Of a stretch of 64,000 nt of DNA, positions 16,400 through 24,516 are shown piece by piece. Within the stretch, counting starts at the first letter, position 1; each line of letters starts with the position of its first letter. The translations under genes were made by a program, and so were the position numbers. Origin of the DNA: Zoogloea sp041911615 (GTDB taxonomy: Bacteria; Pseudomonadota; Gammaproteobacteria; Burkholderiales; Rhodocyclaceae); NCBI RefSeq assembly GCF_041911615.1, contig NZ_JAYROR010000037.1, forward strand, positions 44,612-108,611, given 5' to 3'. A model generated the notes under the pieces. The model made no database searches, had not been told where the DNA came from, and saw nothing but the letters and a program-made list of their open reading frames with translations.

Positions 16400-17317
16400 G
16401 TGGCCATGGCGTTCCTTCCGCTACCCCATCCCGATTTCCGCTTCCTGCGCCTGTGCGCCGTCCTGAGCGGCCTCGTGCTGCTGTCCGCCTGCACGCCGCG
16501 CCAGCTCGTGATGAGCCAGTTCGCCGACGCACTCGCCAGCCAGGAAAACGCCGCCGAGGACGACCTCGAACTCGCCCGCGACGCCGCCCCCTACCACCTC
16601 AAACTCTCCGAATCGGTGCTGCGCCCGCAGCCCGCCCACGCCGGCCTCGCCGCCGCCACCGCCGCCGGCTTCACCCAGTACGCCTACGCCTTCGTCGCCT
16701 TCGAGGCCGACCGCCGCGAGGCCACCGACGCCAAGGCCGCCCAGCGCCTGCGCGAGCGCGCCGCAAAGCTCTACCGCCGTGGCCGCGACCACGCCTTGAC
16801 GGCCCTCGAAGCGCGCCACCCGAACCTGCGCGCGGCCCTCGCCGACCGCGCCGCGCCGATCCGGCTGCGCGCCGACGAAGTGCCGCTCGCCTACTGGGCC
16901 GCCGCTGCCTGGGGCGGGCAGATTTCCCTCTCCAAGGACGACCCCGACACCGTGGCCGACCTGCCCCTGGCGATCCGCCTCGCCGGCCTCGCCTATGCCA
17001 CCGACCCCGCCTTTGGCGACGGCAGCCTCGCCAGCCTGATGGGCAGCTTCGAAACCGCCCGCCCGGGCGGCAGCCGCGCCAGGGCCGAGGCCTATTTCGA
17101 CGAGGCCCTGCGCCGGGGCGATGGCCGCAGCGCCGCCGCCTTTGTCGCCAAGGCCGAAGGCATCGCCCAGCCCGCCGGCGACAAGGCCGCCTTCACCGAC
17201 CTGCTGGGCCAGGCCCTGGCCGTGCGCGACGCCCCCGACAGCCCCCTCACCCTCTCCAACGAAGTCATGCGCCGGCGCGCCCGCTGGCTGCTCGACTCGG
17301 CCGACGATTTGTTCTGA
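16400..17317 (+). CDS. TRAP transporter-associated lipoprotein (TatT-like)
   Basis: A 305-residue lipoprotein (lipobox LLSAC) composed mostly of alpha helices of the TPR type. Examples are YHLKLSESVLRPQPAH, AAKLYRRGRDHALTALEARHP and the final SNEVMRRRARWLLDSADDLF. Length, helix pattern and position right before a DctP-type binding protein match the TatT family (Treponema Tp0956), which forms a trimeric hub binding the P subunit. It starts with GTG at 16400, or ATG at 16406. The binding-protein gene starts 10 bases after its stop. The ligand is unknown; TatPT systems are thought to carry hydrophobic substrates. Confidence 0.82.
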   Translation: MAMAFLPLPHPDFRFLRLCAVLSGLVLLSACTPRQLVMSQFADALASQENAAEDDLELARDAAPYHLKLSESVLRPQPAHAGLAAATAAGFTQYAYAFVAFEADRREATDAKAAQRLRERAAKLYRRGRDHALTALEARHPNLRAALADRAAPIRLRADEVPLAYWAAAAWGGQISLSKDDPDTVADLPLAIRLAGLAYATDPAFGDGSLASLMGSFETARPGGSRARAEAYFDEALRRGDGRSAAAFVAKAEGIAQPAGDKAAFTDLLGQALAVRDAPDSPLTLSNEVMRRRARWLLDSADDLF

Positions 17318-17327
17318 AGGAAACCTC

Positions 17328-18368
17328 ATGCACAAGATCGGCGAACGCCTCTCCCCGCACCTCGTCTCCCTCATCGGCCTGCTCCTCGGGCTGTTGATCG
17401 GCTTCTTTGCCGGCCCTGGCCACGCCGCCGGCAACCAGCTTCGCATCGGCACCCTGGCCCCCAAGAACTCGCTCTACCACCGCCAGTTGCTGGAAGTGGG
17501 CGAAGCCTGGCGCGCTGCCCAGGGCGAAGGCGCCAAGTACGTGGTGTATCCCGACGGCAGCCAGGGCGGCGAGACCGACATGGCACGCCGGATGCGCATC
17601 GGCCAGCTGCAGGGCGCCCTGCTGTCGGTGGTCGGCCTGCGCGAGATCGAGCCCTCCATCGCCGCGCTGCAGAACATGCCGCTGCTGTTCAGGAGCTGGG
17701 ACGAAGTGGACTACGTGCGCGAGAAGCTGCGCCCCGGCATCGAGAAGAAGTTCGCCGACAAGGGCTTCGTGGTGCTCGCCTGGGGCGACGCCGGCTGGGT
17801 GCGCTTCTTCTCGAAAGATCCGGCGGTGCGCCCCGACGACTACCGCAAGATGAAGTTCTTCGCCTGGGCCGGCGAGGCCGAGCAGCAGGACATCATGAAG
17901 AGCCTCGGCTACACCCCGGTGCCCCTCGAGACCAGCGACATCCTCCCGTCGATCCAGACCGGCATGATCACCGCGGTGCCGGCCACCCCCTACTTCGCCC
18001 TGGCCAGCCAGATCTACGCCACCGCCCCCCACATGCTCGACATCAACTGGGCGCCCATCGTCGGCGCGCTGGTGGTCACCCGCAAAGCCTGGGACGAGAT
18101 GAGCCCCGCCGCCCAGGACGCCCTCAAGGCCGCCGGCGCCAAGGCCGGCCTGACGATGCGCACCAAGGCCCGCCAGGAGGTGGACGAAGCCGTCGAGGCC
18201 ATGAAGAAGCGCGGCCTGCAGGTGCACAAGCCCACCCCCGAGCAGATGAAGGAATGGAACGAGCTCGCCGACAAGCTCTACCCGCGCATCCGCGGCAAGA
18301 TGGTGCCGGCCGACACCTTCGATGAAGTCATGCGCCTGCTCAAGGACTACCGCGCCGGCAAGCGCTGA
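17328..18368 (+). CDS. TRAP transporter substrate-binding protein, DctP family (TatP)
   Basis: A 346-residue periplasmic solute-binding protein. The N-terminal signal/anchor (IGLLLGLLIGFFAGPGHAA) is followed by the DctP fold: LRIGTLAPKNSLYHRQLLEVGEAW at the start, ARRMRIGQLQGALLSVVG, then IQTGMITAVPATPYFALASQ near residue 205. The usual Arg that binds a substrate carboxylate is not clearly in place, as in the TatP type. It is coupled to the TatT-like lipoprotein upstream. The membrane subunit gene follows only after a 461-base gap filled with repeats. Confidence 0.88.
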   Translation: MHKIGERLSPHLVSLIGLLLGLLIGFFAGPGHAAGNQLRIGTLAPKNSLYHRQLLEVGEAWRAAQGEGAKYVVYPDGSQGGETDMARRMRIGQLQGALLSVVGLREIEPSIAALQNMPLLFRSWDEVDYVREKLRPGIEKKFADKGFVVLAWGDAGWVRFFSKDPAVRPDDYRKMKFFAWAGEAEQQDIMKSLGYTPVPLETSDILPSIQTGMITAVPATPYFALASQIYATAPHMLDINWAPIVGALVVTRKAWDEMSPAAQDALKAAGAKAGLTMRTKARQEVDEAVEAMKKRGLQVHKPTPEQMKEWNELADKLYPRIRGKMVPADTFDEVMRLLKDYRAGKR

Positions 18369-18413
18369 TCGAAGCCGCAGCTCGGCACGCCGGGCGAAAA
18401 CTTGCACGGTTTC

Positions 18414-18603
18414 AAGTTTGACCTGGACGCTTGCACGACAAAGGTGCGTCCTTGCAAGTCCGACTTGCAGAAAGTCCAAGTCGAACTTCAAACGATGCAA
18501 GTCGGACTTGCGAGAATGCACCAAATAGATGCATCGATCCAAGTTCGAGGAGGAACACTCCATCTCCGACTTGGGACCTTCCAAGTCCGCGATCGACGCG
18601 TGG
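18414..18603 (+). repeat. Degenerate tandem array of 21-bp units with palindromic core (array A)
   Basis: Nine consecutive units of 21 bases (one of 22) start at 18414, 18435, 18456, 18478 (after one extra base), 18499, 18520, 18541, 18562 and 18583. Each unit starts CA, six of nine start CAAGT, and the base before the final position is always T, so every junction reads T-G/C-C-A. The best units contain the palindrome CAAGTCCGACTTG. The array fills the gap between dctP and dctQM. A stop-free frame (18402-18614) encodes a 7-residue pattern but lacks a ribosome site, so I treat the array as non-coding. No known repeat family is claimed. Confidence 0.85.
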
Positions 18604-18605
18604 TG

Positions 18606-18683
18606 TGCGAATGAATTCGCACCTACAAAAAACCTTCCTCCGCGACCAACGGCATACCTCTGCAGGGGCGAACGCGTCCGCCG
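18606..18683. repeat. REP-like inverted pair (REPIN/BIME-like)
   Basis: Two short hairpin elements face each other. On the minus strand, 18627-18606 reads GTAGGTGCGAATTCATTCGC plus AC: a GTAG head followed by an 8-base stem. On the plus strand, 18663-18683 reads GCAG followed by GGGCGAACGCGTCCGCC, a stem with one mismatch. The GTAG-type head plus imperfect palindrome in inverted arrangement is how REP doublets look in Proteobacteria. No RAYT transposase lies in the window. Confidence 0.55.
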
Positions 18684-18829
18684 GCGGAGGTCGATAAACC
18701 CACCGCCCGACACTCGATACGCACCGTCCGAATGAAGTCGCGCCCACCGCGCCAGCAACACGACGACCTGCCGGATTTCAACGCGAGCCGGGCAAACGAA
18801 TCCGCCCGGCCAAAACCCCCACCGCCCCC

Positions 18830-20629
18830 ATGCGCCGACTGCCCCCTATCGACGAAGCCATCGCCTCCACCGCGCTGGCGCTGATGACCCTGATCCCGCT
18901 GGTCGAGATCGCCCTGCGCCCGCTGCACGGTAAGGGCATCGCCAACGCGCCGCTGATCGTCCAGCACCTGGGCCTCGCCCTCGCCATGTTCGGCGCGATC
19001 CTCGCCGAGCGCGGCGGCCACCTCACCAGCCTCGGCAACAGCTTCGCGTCGGCCCGCAACCCGCTGCTGCGCGCCGTCGCCAACCACTTCGCCAAGGGTG
19101 CCGCCGCCGTGCTGTGCGGCGCCCTCGCCGCGGCCAGCTGGCAGTTCGTCGCCAGCGAAATCGACGCCGGGCGCGAGCTGGCCTACGGCGTGCCGGTGTG
19201 GGCGATCCAGACCACCCTGCCGCTGGGCTTCGTGGCGCTGGGCATCCGGCTCGGCAGCCGCTGCGCCCGCGCGGTCGTCGCGCGTGTCCTGCTGGGGCTG
19301 GCGCTCACCGCCGCCGGCTTCGCCTTCGCCCTCCACTTCGACGGCGCGCAACTGCCGCTGGGCCCCTTCGCGGTCGCCCTGCTGCTGGCCCTGCTGGCCG
19401 GGGCGCCGATCTTCGCGGTGCTGGGCGGCCTGGCGCTCGCGCTGTTCTGGTCGGAAGGGCAGCCGCTCGCCTCGGTGCCCCTCTCCCACTACCAGATCAC
19501 CGTCAATCCCTCGCTGCCGGCGCTGCCGCTGTTCACCCTGGCCGGGCTGGTGTTCGCCCGCAGCGGCGCCGCGGTGCGCCTGGGCGCGCTGTTCACCGCC
19601 AGCTTTGGCGGCGGCGCCATCGGCTCGTCCATCGCCGCGGCGCTGTTGTGCTCGTTCTTCACCGCCTTCACCGGCGGCAGCGGCGTCACCATCCTGGCCC
19701 TGGGCGGCCTGCTGCTGCCGCTCCTCAAGGACGCCGGCCTGCCCGAGAAGCGCGGCATCAGCCTCGTCACCAGCGCCAGCGCGCTGGGCGTGCTGCTGGC
19801 GCCGTCGGTGCCGCTCATCATGTACGCGATCATCGCCCGGGTGCCCATCAACACCATGTTCCTGGCCGGCGTGCTGCCGGCGCTGGTGATGGTGGCCTTC
19901 CTGCTCACCGTCGGCGGCTACCTGCGCCGCGACGGCATCGCCGCGGGCGAGCGCCCAAAGGCCGACTTCGCCGCCGCACGCAAGGCGGCCTGGGCAGCCC
20001 GCTGGGAGATCGTCGCCCCGGTGGTGGCCATCGGCTCCCTGGCCAGCGGCCTCGCCACCCCCACCGAGAGCGCCGCCCTCACCGCCGCCTACGCGATCCT
20101 CACCCAGGCTGTCGCCCACCGGGAGCTGGACTGGCCGCTGCTGCGCCGCTGCCTCGCCGACTGCGCCCAGGTGATCGGCGGGGTGATGCTCATCCTCGGC
20201 ATGGCGCTGGGGCTCACCAACTATCTGGTGGATGCCGGCATCCCCGACGCGGCGGTGGAATGGGTACAGCAGGCCCTGCCCAGCAAGCTCGCCTTCCTGG
20301 TGGCGCTCAACCTGTTCCTGTTCGTGGCCGGCGCGCTGATGGAGATCTACGCCGCCATCGTGGTGCTGGTGCCCCTGCTGCTGCCGGTGGCGCTGAGCTA
20401 CGGCATCGACCCGGTGCACTTCGGGGTGATCTTCCTGGCGGTGATGGAGATGGGCTTCCTGTGCCCACCGGCGGGCATGAACATCTTCTTCGCGTCGGCG
20501 ATGTTCGCCAAGCCGATCCGCGAAGTGGCGGCCTCGGTACTGCCGGCGCTGGCCGCCATCTTCCTCGGCGCACTGGCGATCTCGGCCTCGCCGTGGCTGG
20601 CGACGTGGCTGCCGACCGCGTTTGGCTGA
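18830..20629 (+). CDS. TRAP transporter fused permease (DctQ-DctM)
   Basis: A 599-residue integral membrane protein. Residues 1 to about 165 form the four-helix DctQ part (LALMTLIPLVEIALRPLHG is typical). The rest is the DctM large permease with about twelve helices and its signatures: LPLFTLAGLVFARSG, the FTAFTGGSGVTILALGGLLLP loop, and MEIYAAIVVLVPLLLPVA then FLAVMEMGFLCPPAGMN near the C-terminus. It works with the DctP-type protein and TatT-like lipoprotein to import an organic solute with sodium. The start at 18830 fits the DctQ N-terminus. It is separated from dctP by array A and the REP-like pair, so joint transcription is uncertain. Confidence 0.92.
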   Translation: MRRLPPIDEAIASTALALMTLIPLVEIALRPLHGKGIANAPLIVQHLGLALAMFGAILAERGGHLTSLGNSFASARNPLLRAVANHFAKGAAAVLCGALAAASWQFVASEIDAGRELAYGVPVWAIQTTLPLGFVALGIRLGSRCARAVVARVLLGLALTAAGFAFALHFDGAQLPLGPFAVALLLALLAGAPIFAVLGGLALALFWSEGQPLASVPLSHYQITVNPSLPALPLFTLAGLVFARSGAAVRLGALFTASFGGGAIGSSIAAALLCSFFTAFTGGSGVTILALGGLLLPLLKDAGLPEKRGISLVTSASALGVLLAPSVPLIMYAIIARVPINTMFLAGVLPALVMVAFLLTVGGYLRRDGIAAGERPKADFAAARKAAWAARWEIVAPVVAIGSLASGLATPTESAALTAAYAILTQAVAHRELDWPLLRRCLADCAQVIGGVMLILGMALGLTNYLVDAGIPDAAVEWVQQALPSKLAFLVALNLFLFVAGALMEIYAAIVVLVPLLLPVALSYGIDPVHFGVIFLAVMEMGFLCPPAGMNIFFASAMFAKPIREVAASVLPALAAIFLGALAISASPWLATWLPTAFG

Positions 20630-21190
20630 CGTTGTCGTCCGCTCCCATTCTGTAGGAAAGCGCCTCACCGCAGGTTAAGTCGCGGCGGTGGCCACTGTTC
20701 AAGAAGGCGATGCGGCGGAACAGATCCGCTCGTCGCCTTGCTCCGCATCAGGTCAGGCCCTGGCGATCCAGCACATCGATCACCACCGGGACGGGCTACG
20801 CCTCGCGTCCTTCTGCGCCTTGTGACGCCGCGCGTGCAATGCCCGACTCCCGTCATCTCACACCCAGTGCTTGATACGCGGCGAATCGATCCGGTATCCA
20901 CACCATGCAGCGCGGCGTGCATATACCTCGCACCGTACGCCCACCGAGCGCCCCGATAGCGCGTTCCGATCCGCGCCAAGCCCTGCGCCGCAGCACCAGC
21001 CCGCCGTGCCCCCGAGCCCTTGTGGCGACCCGACAAGACGCCCTACAGCAACATTTCTCTTTCAGGTGAATGTTCTGTGCTCTATAACATTTTCATATGC
21101 AGCCATTTATTTTTTGCATATGAAATGACCCAAGATGGCACGTGTTCACGGCTCCGTTTTTTCCGTTGTCCCGTCAGAAAGTAGAAGTCC
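20630..21190. other. Gene-free stretch at the left edge of a G+C-poorer islet
   Basis: No supported gene, tRNA or insertion sequence was seen in these 561 bases. Short open frames here (for example 20738-20959) have no ribosome site and no protein character. Base composition falls towards the right: 21045-21130 is markedly A+T-rich and holds an inverted repeat (21091-21125), probably the regulatory region of the lipoprotein-muramidase genes. Confidence 0.5.
21091..21125. promoter_or_regulatory. Perfect inverted repeat upstream of the lipoprotein-muramidase genes
   Basis: Arms TTTCATATGCA (21091-21101) and TGCATATGAAA (21115-21125) are perfect 11-base complements around a 13-base A+T-rich spacer. 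TATAAC at 21083-21088 could be a -10 box beside it. It may be an operator for an unknown regulator or an mRNA hairpin. Confidence 0.5.
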
Positions 21191-21559
21191 ATGTGCTCAC
21201 CTCGCCATCACCCACCTTGTTGCGTCACCCTCAGGCGCCGGATGGAATGCGCGGTCTTACTGCTCATGACAGCGTGCTCTCACATGTATGTATCGCCCGA
21301 TGGCACCCATCACGTCATCGGCTTCGTGCATCTCGCGCTTCCTGCAGCCAACCCGGCCATCCCCTGGGGGGGCGAATCCCTGCGTGTGCAGTCCCTGGGA
21401 ATTACGGTGAGTAGCGGCAGTGAAAGTCGCGCTCTGGTCATCGGCTACAGCGATGTCACCCACGTGGCGGTGCGCGAAAACACCTGTTTCGCCCCCGGAT
21501 TCACGCTCATGGCAACGCCGACAGCCACCCCAACCACCACAGAGAAGGGAGAAAAATGA
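21191..21559 (+). CDS. Small putative lipoprotein
   Basis: A 122-residue frame from the ATG at 21191; an inner ATG at 21242 gives 105 residues. The signal region RRRMECAVLLLMTACSHMY has a plausible lipobox (LMTAC). The mature part is beta-rich, with a Thr/Pro tail. I do not recognise it. The stop overlaps the start of the next lipoprotein gene (ATGA at 21556-21559), which supports a real, translationally coupled gene. Codon use is less G+C-rich than in the flanking core genes, suggesting acquisition. The start is uncertain because neither ATG has a strong ribosome site. Confidence 0.55.
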   Translation: MCSPRHHPPCCVTLRRRMECAVLLLMTACSHMYVSPDGTHHVIGFVHLALPAANPAIPWGGESLRVQSLGITVSSGSESRALVIGYSDVTHVAVRENTCFAPGFTLMATPTATPTTTEKGEK

Positions 21560-22608
21560 TGAACAGTCGAGCTGAAACCTGCCGGCCGGCCATCGTCGTG
21601 CTGGCACTGACGCTGGGGGCGTGTGCATCGCCACGGGAGAACGCCATCTTCGTGACGAAGACTTCATTGTCCGTGATTGACATGGAGAGCATGCCGGTGA
21701 GTGTCACTGTGGCGTTTGATCGGACGGAGGGCTACATCGGTCCGCGGTTTAACGACGGAAATATATATCCGGTCGTGGGATACCTCGAGGCAACAGGACG
21801 GGGCTTGAGCCGGGATGTCAAGCAGACCTACGCGACGGGTTGCGCGGCAAGAATGCTGACCAAACCAGAAGCGCCGAAAGCGCCAGAGTGCAACCACGAT
21901 GTACGACCGGTGCCACAAGAAAAACTGCCGGTAATGTTCTTCGCCACGTCCACGACGCTGGGGTTGAAGATTGCCCTCCAGGCCGCAAGCTTGACCCCGG
22001 AGTCCTTCACCTTTGGCTACAAACGCAAGGAAGCCTCCATCATCCCGGTTGATGAGACTCGCCAACCATCGGTTCTGGCAAGTCTCGACACCACGGGAGC
22101 CGCGGTTATTCGTGTCAATGCCCCCAGCTCAACAGATGCGAAAGCCTCTCCCCCCGCAGCCAATAGCAACTCACCGGCGGGGGATGCCCCCAACCCGGCC
22201 TTCTTTACCCTGACACAATTCTTCGCAACCGGGGTAGCTGCCGAGCAGCTCGCCTTGTCGAAGGGTGTGAGCGATACGTTCAAGTCACGGGCCGAGACCG
22301 CGGTGGGCGAAGTACAGATGTACAAAAATACGCAGGGCGAACAAGGTCGAATCGCCCTCGACACGCTCGCCTGCTTCTCTCATGTTCCGGATGCGAGCCT
22401 GTCACGGGTCTGGAGCGATGTGGAATCCCAGAAGGTGTTTGGAGACAGAGCGCCGAAATTCCTGAAGACCGTTCGCGCCACCGGCACCCCTCCTCTCGCT
22501 CAACGCCAGACTTACGCTGAATTCATGACCACCCTGGATGCCGCGTCGCCGGACTACACCACCACGCTGAAGGTACATCGAGCCACGGTCTGTGCCCTCG
22601 GGAGTTAA
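21556..22608 (+). CDS. Putative lipoprotein of unknown function
   Basis: A 350-residue lipoprotein (signal region IVVLALTLGACASP, lipobox LGAC near residue 23). The mature protein has no recognised domain. It holds an Ala/Ser/Pro-rich linker around residues 190-215 and a helical C-terminal half. A Cys pair (CAARM and PECNHD, about 95-115) could form a disulfide. The gene overlaps the preceding lipoprotein gene and is followed after 28 bases by a muramidase gene, so the three look like one unit. Codon use and base composition differ from the surroundings. A role as partner or immunity protein for the muramidase is possible but not shown. Confidence 0.7.
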   Translation: MMNSRAETCRPAIVVLALTLGACASPRENAIFVTKTSLSVIDMESMPVSVTVAFDRTEGYIGPRFNDGNIYPVVGYLEATGRGLSRDVKQTYATGCAARMLTKPEAPKAPECNHDVRPVPQEKLPVMFFATSTTLGLKIALQAASLTPESFTFGYKRKEASIIPVDETRQPSVLASLDTTGAAVIRVNAPSSTDAKASPPAANSNSPAGDAPNPAFFTLTQFFATGVAAEQLALSKGVSDTFKSRAETAVGEVQMYKNTQGEQGRIALDTLACFSHVPDASLSRVWSDVESQKVFGDRAPKFLKTVRATGTPPLAQRQTYAEFMTTLDAASPDYTTTLKVHRATVCALGS

Positions 22609-22636
22609 CGCCCCTTCCCCAAAAGGAGACAACATC

Positions 22637-23623
22637 ATGAAAAACACCGTTCTGTGCACGGCATGTGACGAGGAAGCCGCTCGCCTGAAAAAACAAGGTT
22701 TTGTCGTCGATGGTTGTACCCCCATTCCCGGCCATCCGGATATGTGCGAATTGAGCTATCGCGACCCAGGCGACGAATCAACCACGGCCACTTCGAGCAA
22801 CGTAAAAAAAACGATGGCCACGGCGGTGGCAACACCGGCGACACACTCAGCAGACTTCAGCGGCCGCGGCAGTCCCCTGACCCAGGACGGACTGAGAGGC
22901 GCAGCTTCGAGCTTGGGCGTGAATCTGCCGGCGCTATGGGCCGTCATGACGGTCGAGACGAGCGGCTGCGGTTTCTTGCCGGATCGGCGTCCGAAAATTC
23001 TCTTCGAGCGCCATGTTTTCCATAAGCTAACGAAAGGCGTATTCGACGCCGAGGCCCCGGATATCAGCAACGGCAAACCGCGTGGCTATGGGAAAAAAGA
23101 CGGCGCGTTTCAATACGAGCGTCTGAACCGCGCTATCGCACTGGATCGCACAGCGGCGCTGCAAAGCGCATCGTGGGGCCTCGGGCAAGTGATGGGCTTC
23201 AATGCAGGCGCTGCAGGCTATGCAGACGTGGAGACGATGGTCAGCGCGATGAGCCAGACCGAGGATGCGCACGTGCTCGCAATGGCTCATTTCATTGAAG
23301 CGCACGGGCTCGCCAGCAATCTAAAGAACGAAGATTGGGCTGGCTTCGCGTCAGGCTACAACGGCAAGGGCTTTGAAAAACATCAATACGACCAAAAGCT
23401 CAAGACCGCATTTGCCCGCTACAGCGTGGGTCCACTGCCTGATCTGGATGTGCGCGCGGCTCAACTGTTTCTGAGTTACGGTGGGTATAACCCCGGCACG
23501 GTAGACGGATGGTTCGGACCGAGCACCCAGAAAGCAGTGATGCAGTTCCAAAAAAAATCCAACCTGCCCGTTTCCGGCAAGCTGGACGACCCCACCTTGC
23601 TTGCGCTGAGTCAGATCACTTAG
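22637..23623 (+). CDS. N-acetylmuramidase (DUF3380) with C-terminal peptidoglycan-binding domain
   Basis: A 328-residue cell-wall hydrolase. The start at 22637 has an AAAGGAG ribosome site. Residues 1 to about 40 are a small Cys-containing segment (CTACDEE, VVDGCTP, PDMCELSY) that I do not recognise. From about 75 to 240 is an N-acetylmuramidase domain of the phage-endolysin type: LWAVMTVETSGCGFLPD with the likely catalytic Glu, ILFERHVFH, SWGLGQVMGFN and FASGYNGKGF. The end (about 255-328) is a PG_binding_1 domain (LFLSYGGYNPGTVDGWFGPS). There is no signal peptide, holin or phage gene nearby. It sits with two lipoprotein genes in a G+C-poorer islet. It could be a domesticated endolysin or a secreted antibacterial effector. 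Confidence 0.85.
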   Translation: MKNTVLCTACDEEAARLKKQGFVVDGCTPIPGHPDMCELSYRDPGDESTTATSSNVKKTMATAVATPATHSADFSGRGSPLTQDGLRGAASSLGVNLPALWAVMTVETSGCGFLPDRRPKILFERHVFHKLTKGVFDAEAPDISNGKPRGYGKKDGAFQYERLNRAIALDRTAALQSASWGLGQVMGFNAGAAGYADVETMVSAMSQTEDAHVLAMAHFIEAHGLASNLKNEDWAGFASGYNGKGFEKHQYDQKLKTAFARYSVGPLPDLDVRAAQLFLSYGGYNPGTVDGWFGPSTQKAVMQFQKKSNLPVSGKLDDPTLLALSQIT

Positions 23624-23713
23624 TCTCCACCAGGACGGCGGCAGTTGATGCACTGCCGTCTTGGATCAGGCCCCGGGCACCCACCGACCCATGCGACGCA
23701 CGGTGACGGGTAT

Positions 23714-24178
23714 TTAGCTGCCCCAACGGGCGGCGGCACTGTCGTCCGTCTCACGGGCGTCCACCCAGCGGCCGCCTTCCGGCGTGTCCTCCTTCTTCCA
23801 GAACGGCGCGCGGGTCTTCAGGTAGTCCATGATGAACTCGCAGGCCGCGAAGGCGTCGCCGCGGTGACTGCTCGCCACGCCAACGAACACGATGCGCGCG
23901 CCCGGCTCGAGCCGCCCGAAGCGATGGATCACCCGCACCGCGTCGAGCGCCCAGCGCCCCTGGGCCTCGACGACGATGGCCTCGAGCGACTTCTCGGTCA
24001 TGCCGGGGTAGTGCTCGAGGGTCATCGCGCAGACGGCGCTCCCCTCCCCCGCCACCTTGTCGGCGCGCACCAGGCCGACGAAGCTCGCGACCGCACCCAC
24101 CTCGTGACGCCCGGCGGAGAGGGCGGCGATTTCCGCACCGACATCGAAGTCGGCTTCCTGGACACTGATCCGGTTCAT
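23714..24178 (-). CDS. moaE: Molybdopterin synthase catalytic subunit MoaE
   Basis: A 154-residue MoaE, the usual length. It converts cyclic pyranopterin monophosphate to molybdopterin using sulfur carried on the C-terminus of MoaD. Family motifs are visible: GAVASFVGLVRADKV, LEHYPGMTEKSLEAI, VIHRFGRLEPGARIVFVGVAS (split here), and KTRAPFWKKE with the catalytic lysines. It is the last gene of the leftward run mobB-moeA-moaD-moaE. The 73 bases between moaD and moaE hold no clear gene. Confidence 0.95.
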   Translation of the reverse strand: MNRISVQEADFDVGAEIAALSAGRHEVGAVASFVGLVRADKVAGEGSAVCAMTLEHYPGMTEKSLEAIVVEAQGRWALDAVRVIHRFGRLEPGARIVFVGVASSHRGDAFAACEFIMDYLKTRAPFWKKEDTPEGGRWVDARETDDSAAARWGS

Positions 24179-24251
24179 GGGGACCTCGATTGGCTGCTAG
24201 TCATGGGGCAAGCGGACTCGCCCCGCGTGGGTCGGAGCCCGTAGCGGGGGC

Positions 24252-24506
24252 TCAGCCGCCGGTGACGGGCGGGAAGAAGGCGATCTCGTCGCGGTCGGCC
24301 ACCGCCGCATCGGGGCCGGCCATTTCCTGGTTGATCGCGACGCGCACGTTGCGCCCTTCGCCCAGCGCCTCCCACACCCCACCGCGCCGGGCGAGGTGGG
24401 CGCGCAGGTCGCCGACGGTGGCGATGCTGGGCTGAAGGGTCAGGGTTTCGTGGGAATAACCGAGGGTTTCACGCAGGCTGGCGAAGTACAGAACCTTGAT
24501 GCTCAT
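24252..24506 (-). CDS. moaD: Molybdopterin synthase sulfur-carrier subunit MoaD
   Basis: An 84-residue ubiquitin-like protein (KVLYFASLRETLGYSHETL) ending in the essential Gly-Gly (FFPPVTGG). The C-terminal glycine is adenylated and thiocarboxylated, then delivers sulfur to MoaE. It lies between moeA (10-base gap) and moaE. The MoeB/ThiF-type activating enzyme is not in this window. Confidence 0.95.
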   Translation of the reverse strand: MSIKVLYFASLRETLGYSHETLTLQPSIATVGDLRAHLARRGGVWEALGEGRNVRVAINQEMAGPDAAVADRDEIAFFPPVTGG

Positions 24507-24516
24507 GTCGGACGAC

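Noticed and set aside
18414..18603. CRISPR array
   Set aside because: Units are 21 bases, degenerate and contiguous, with no repeat/spacer alternation and no cas genes.
18402..18614. A 70-residue heptapeptide-repeat frame within array A
   Set aside because: The 7-residue period simply mirrors the 21-base DNA period; no ribosome site, and one unit carries an extra base. Kept as DNA repeat, though translation is not excluded.
20738..20959. A 73-codon open frame in the gap after the TRAP permease
   Set aside because: No ribosome site, no protein-like pattern, and overlapping frames of similar length on both strands.
23634..23662. Hairpin after the muramidase gene as a terminator
   Set aside because: The stem needs a wobble pair and no T-tract follows, so termination is not supported.
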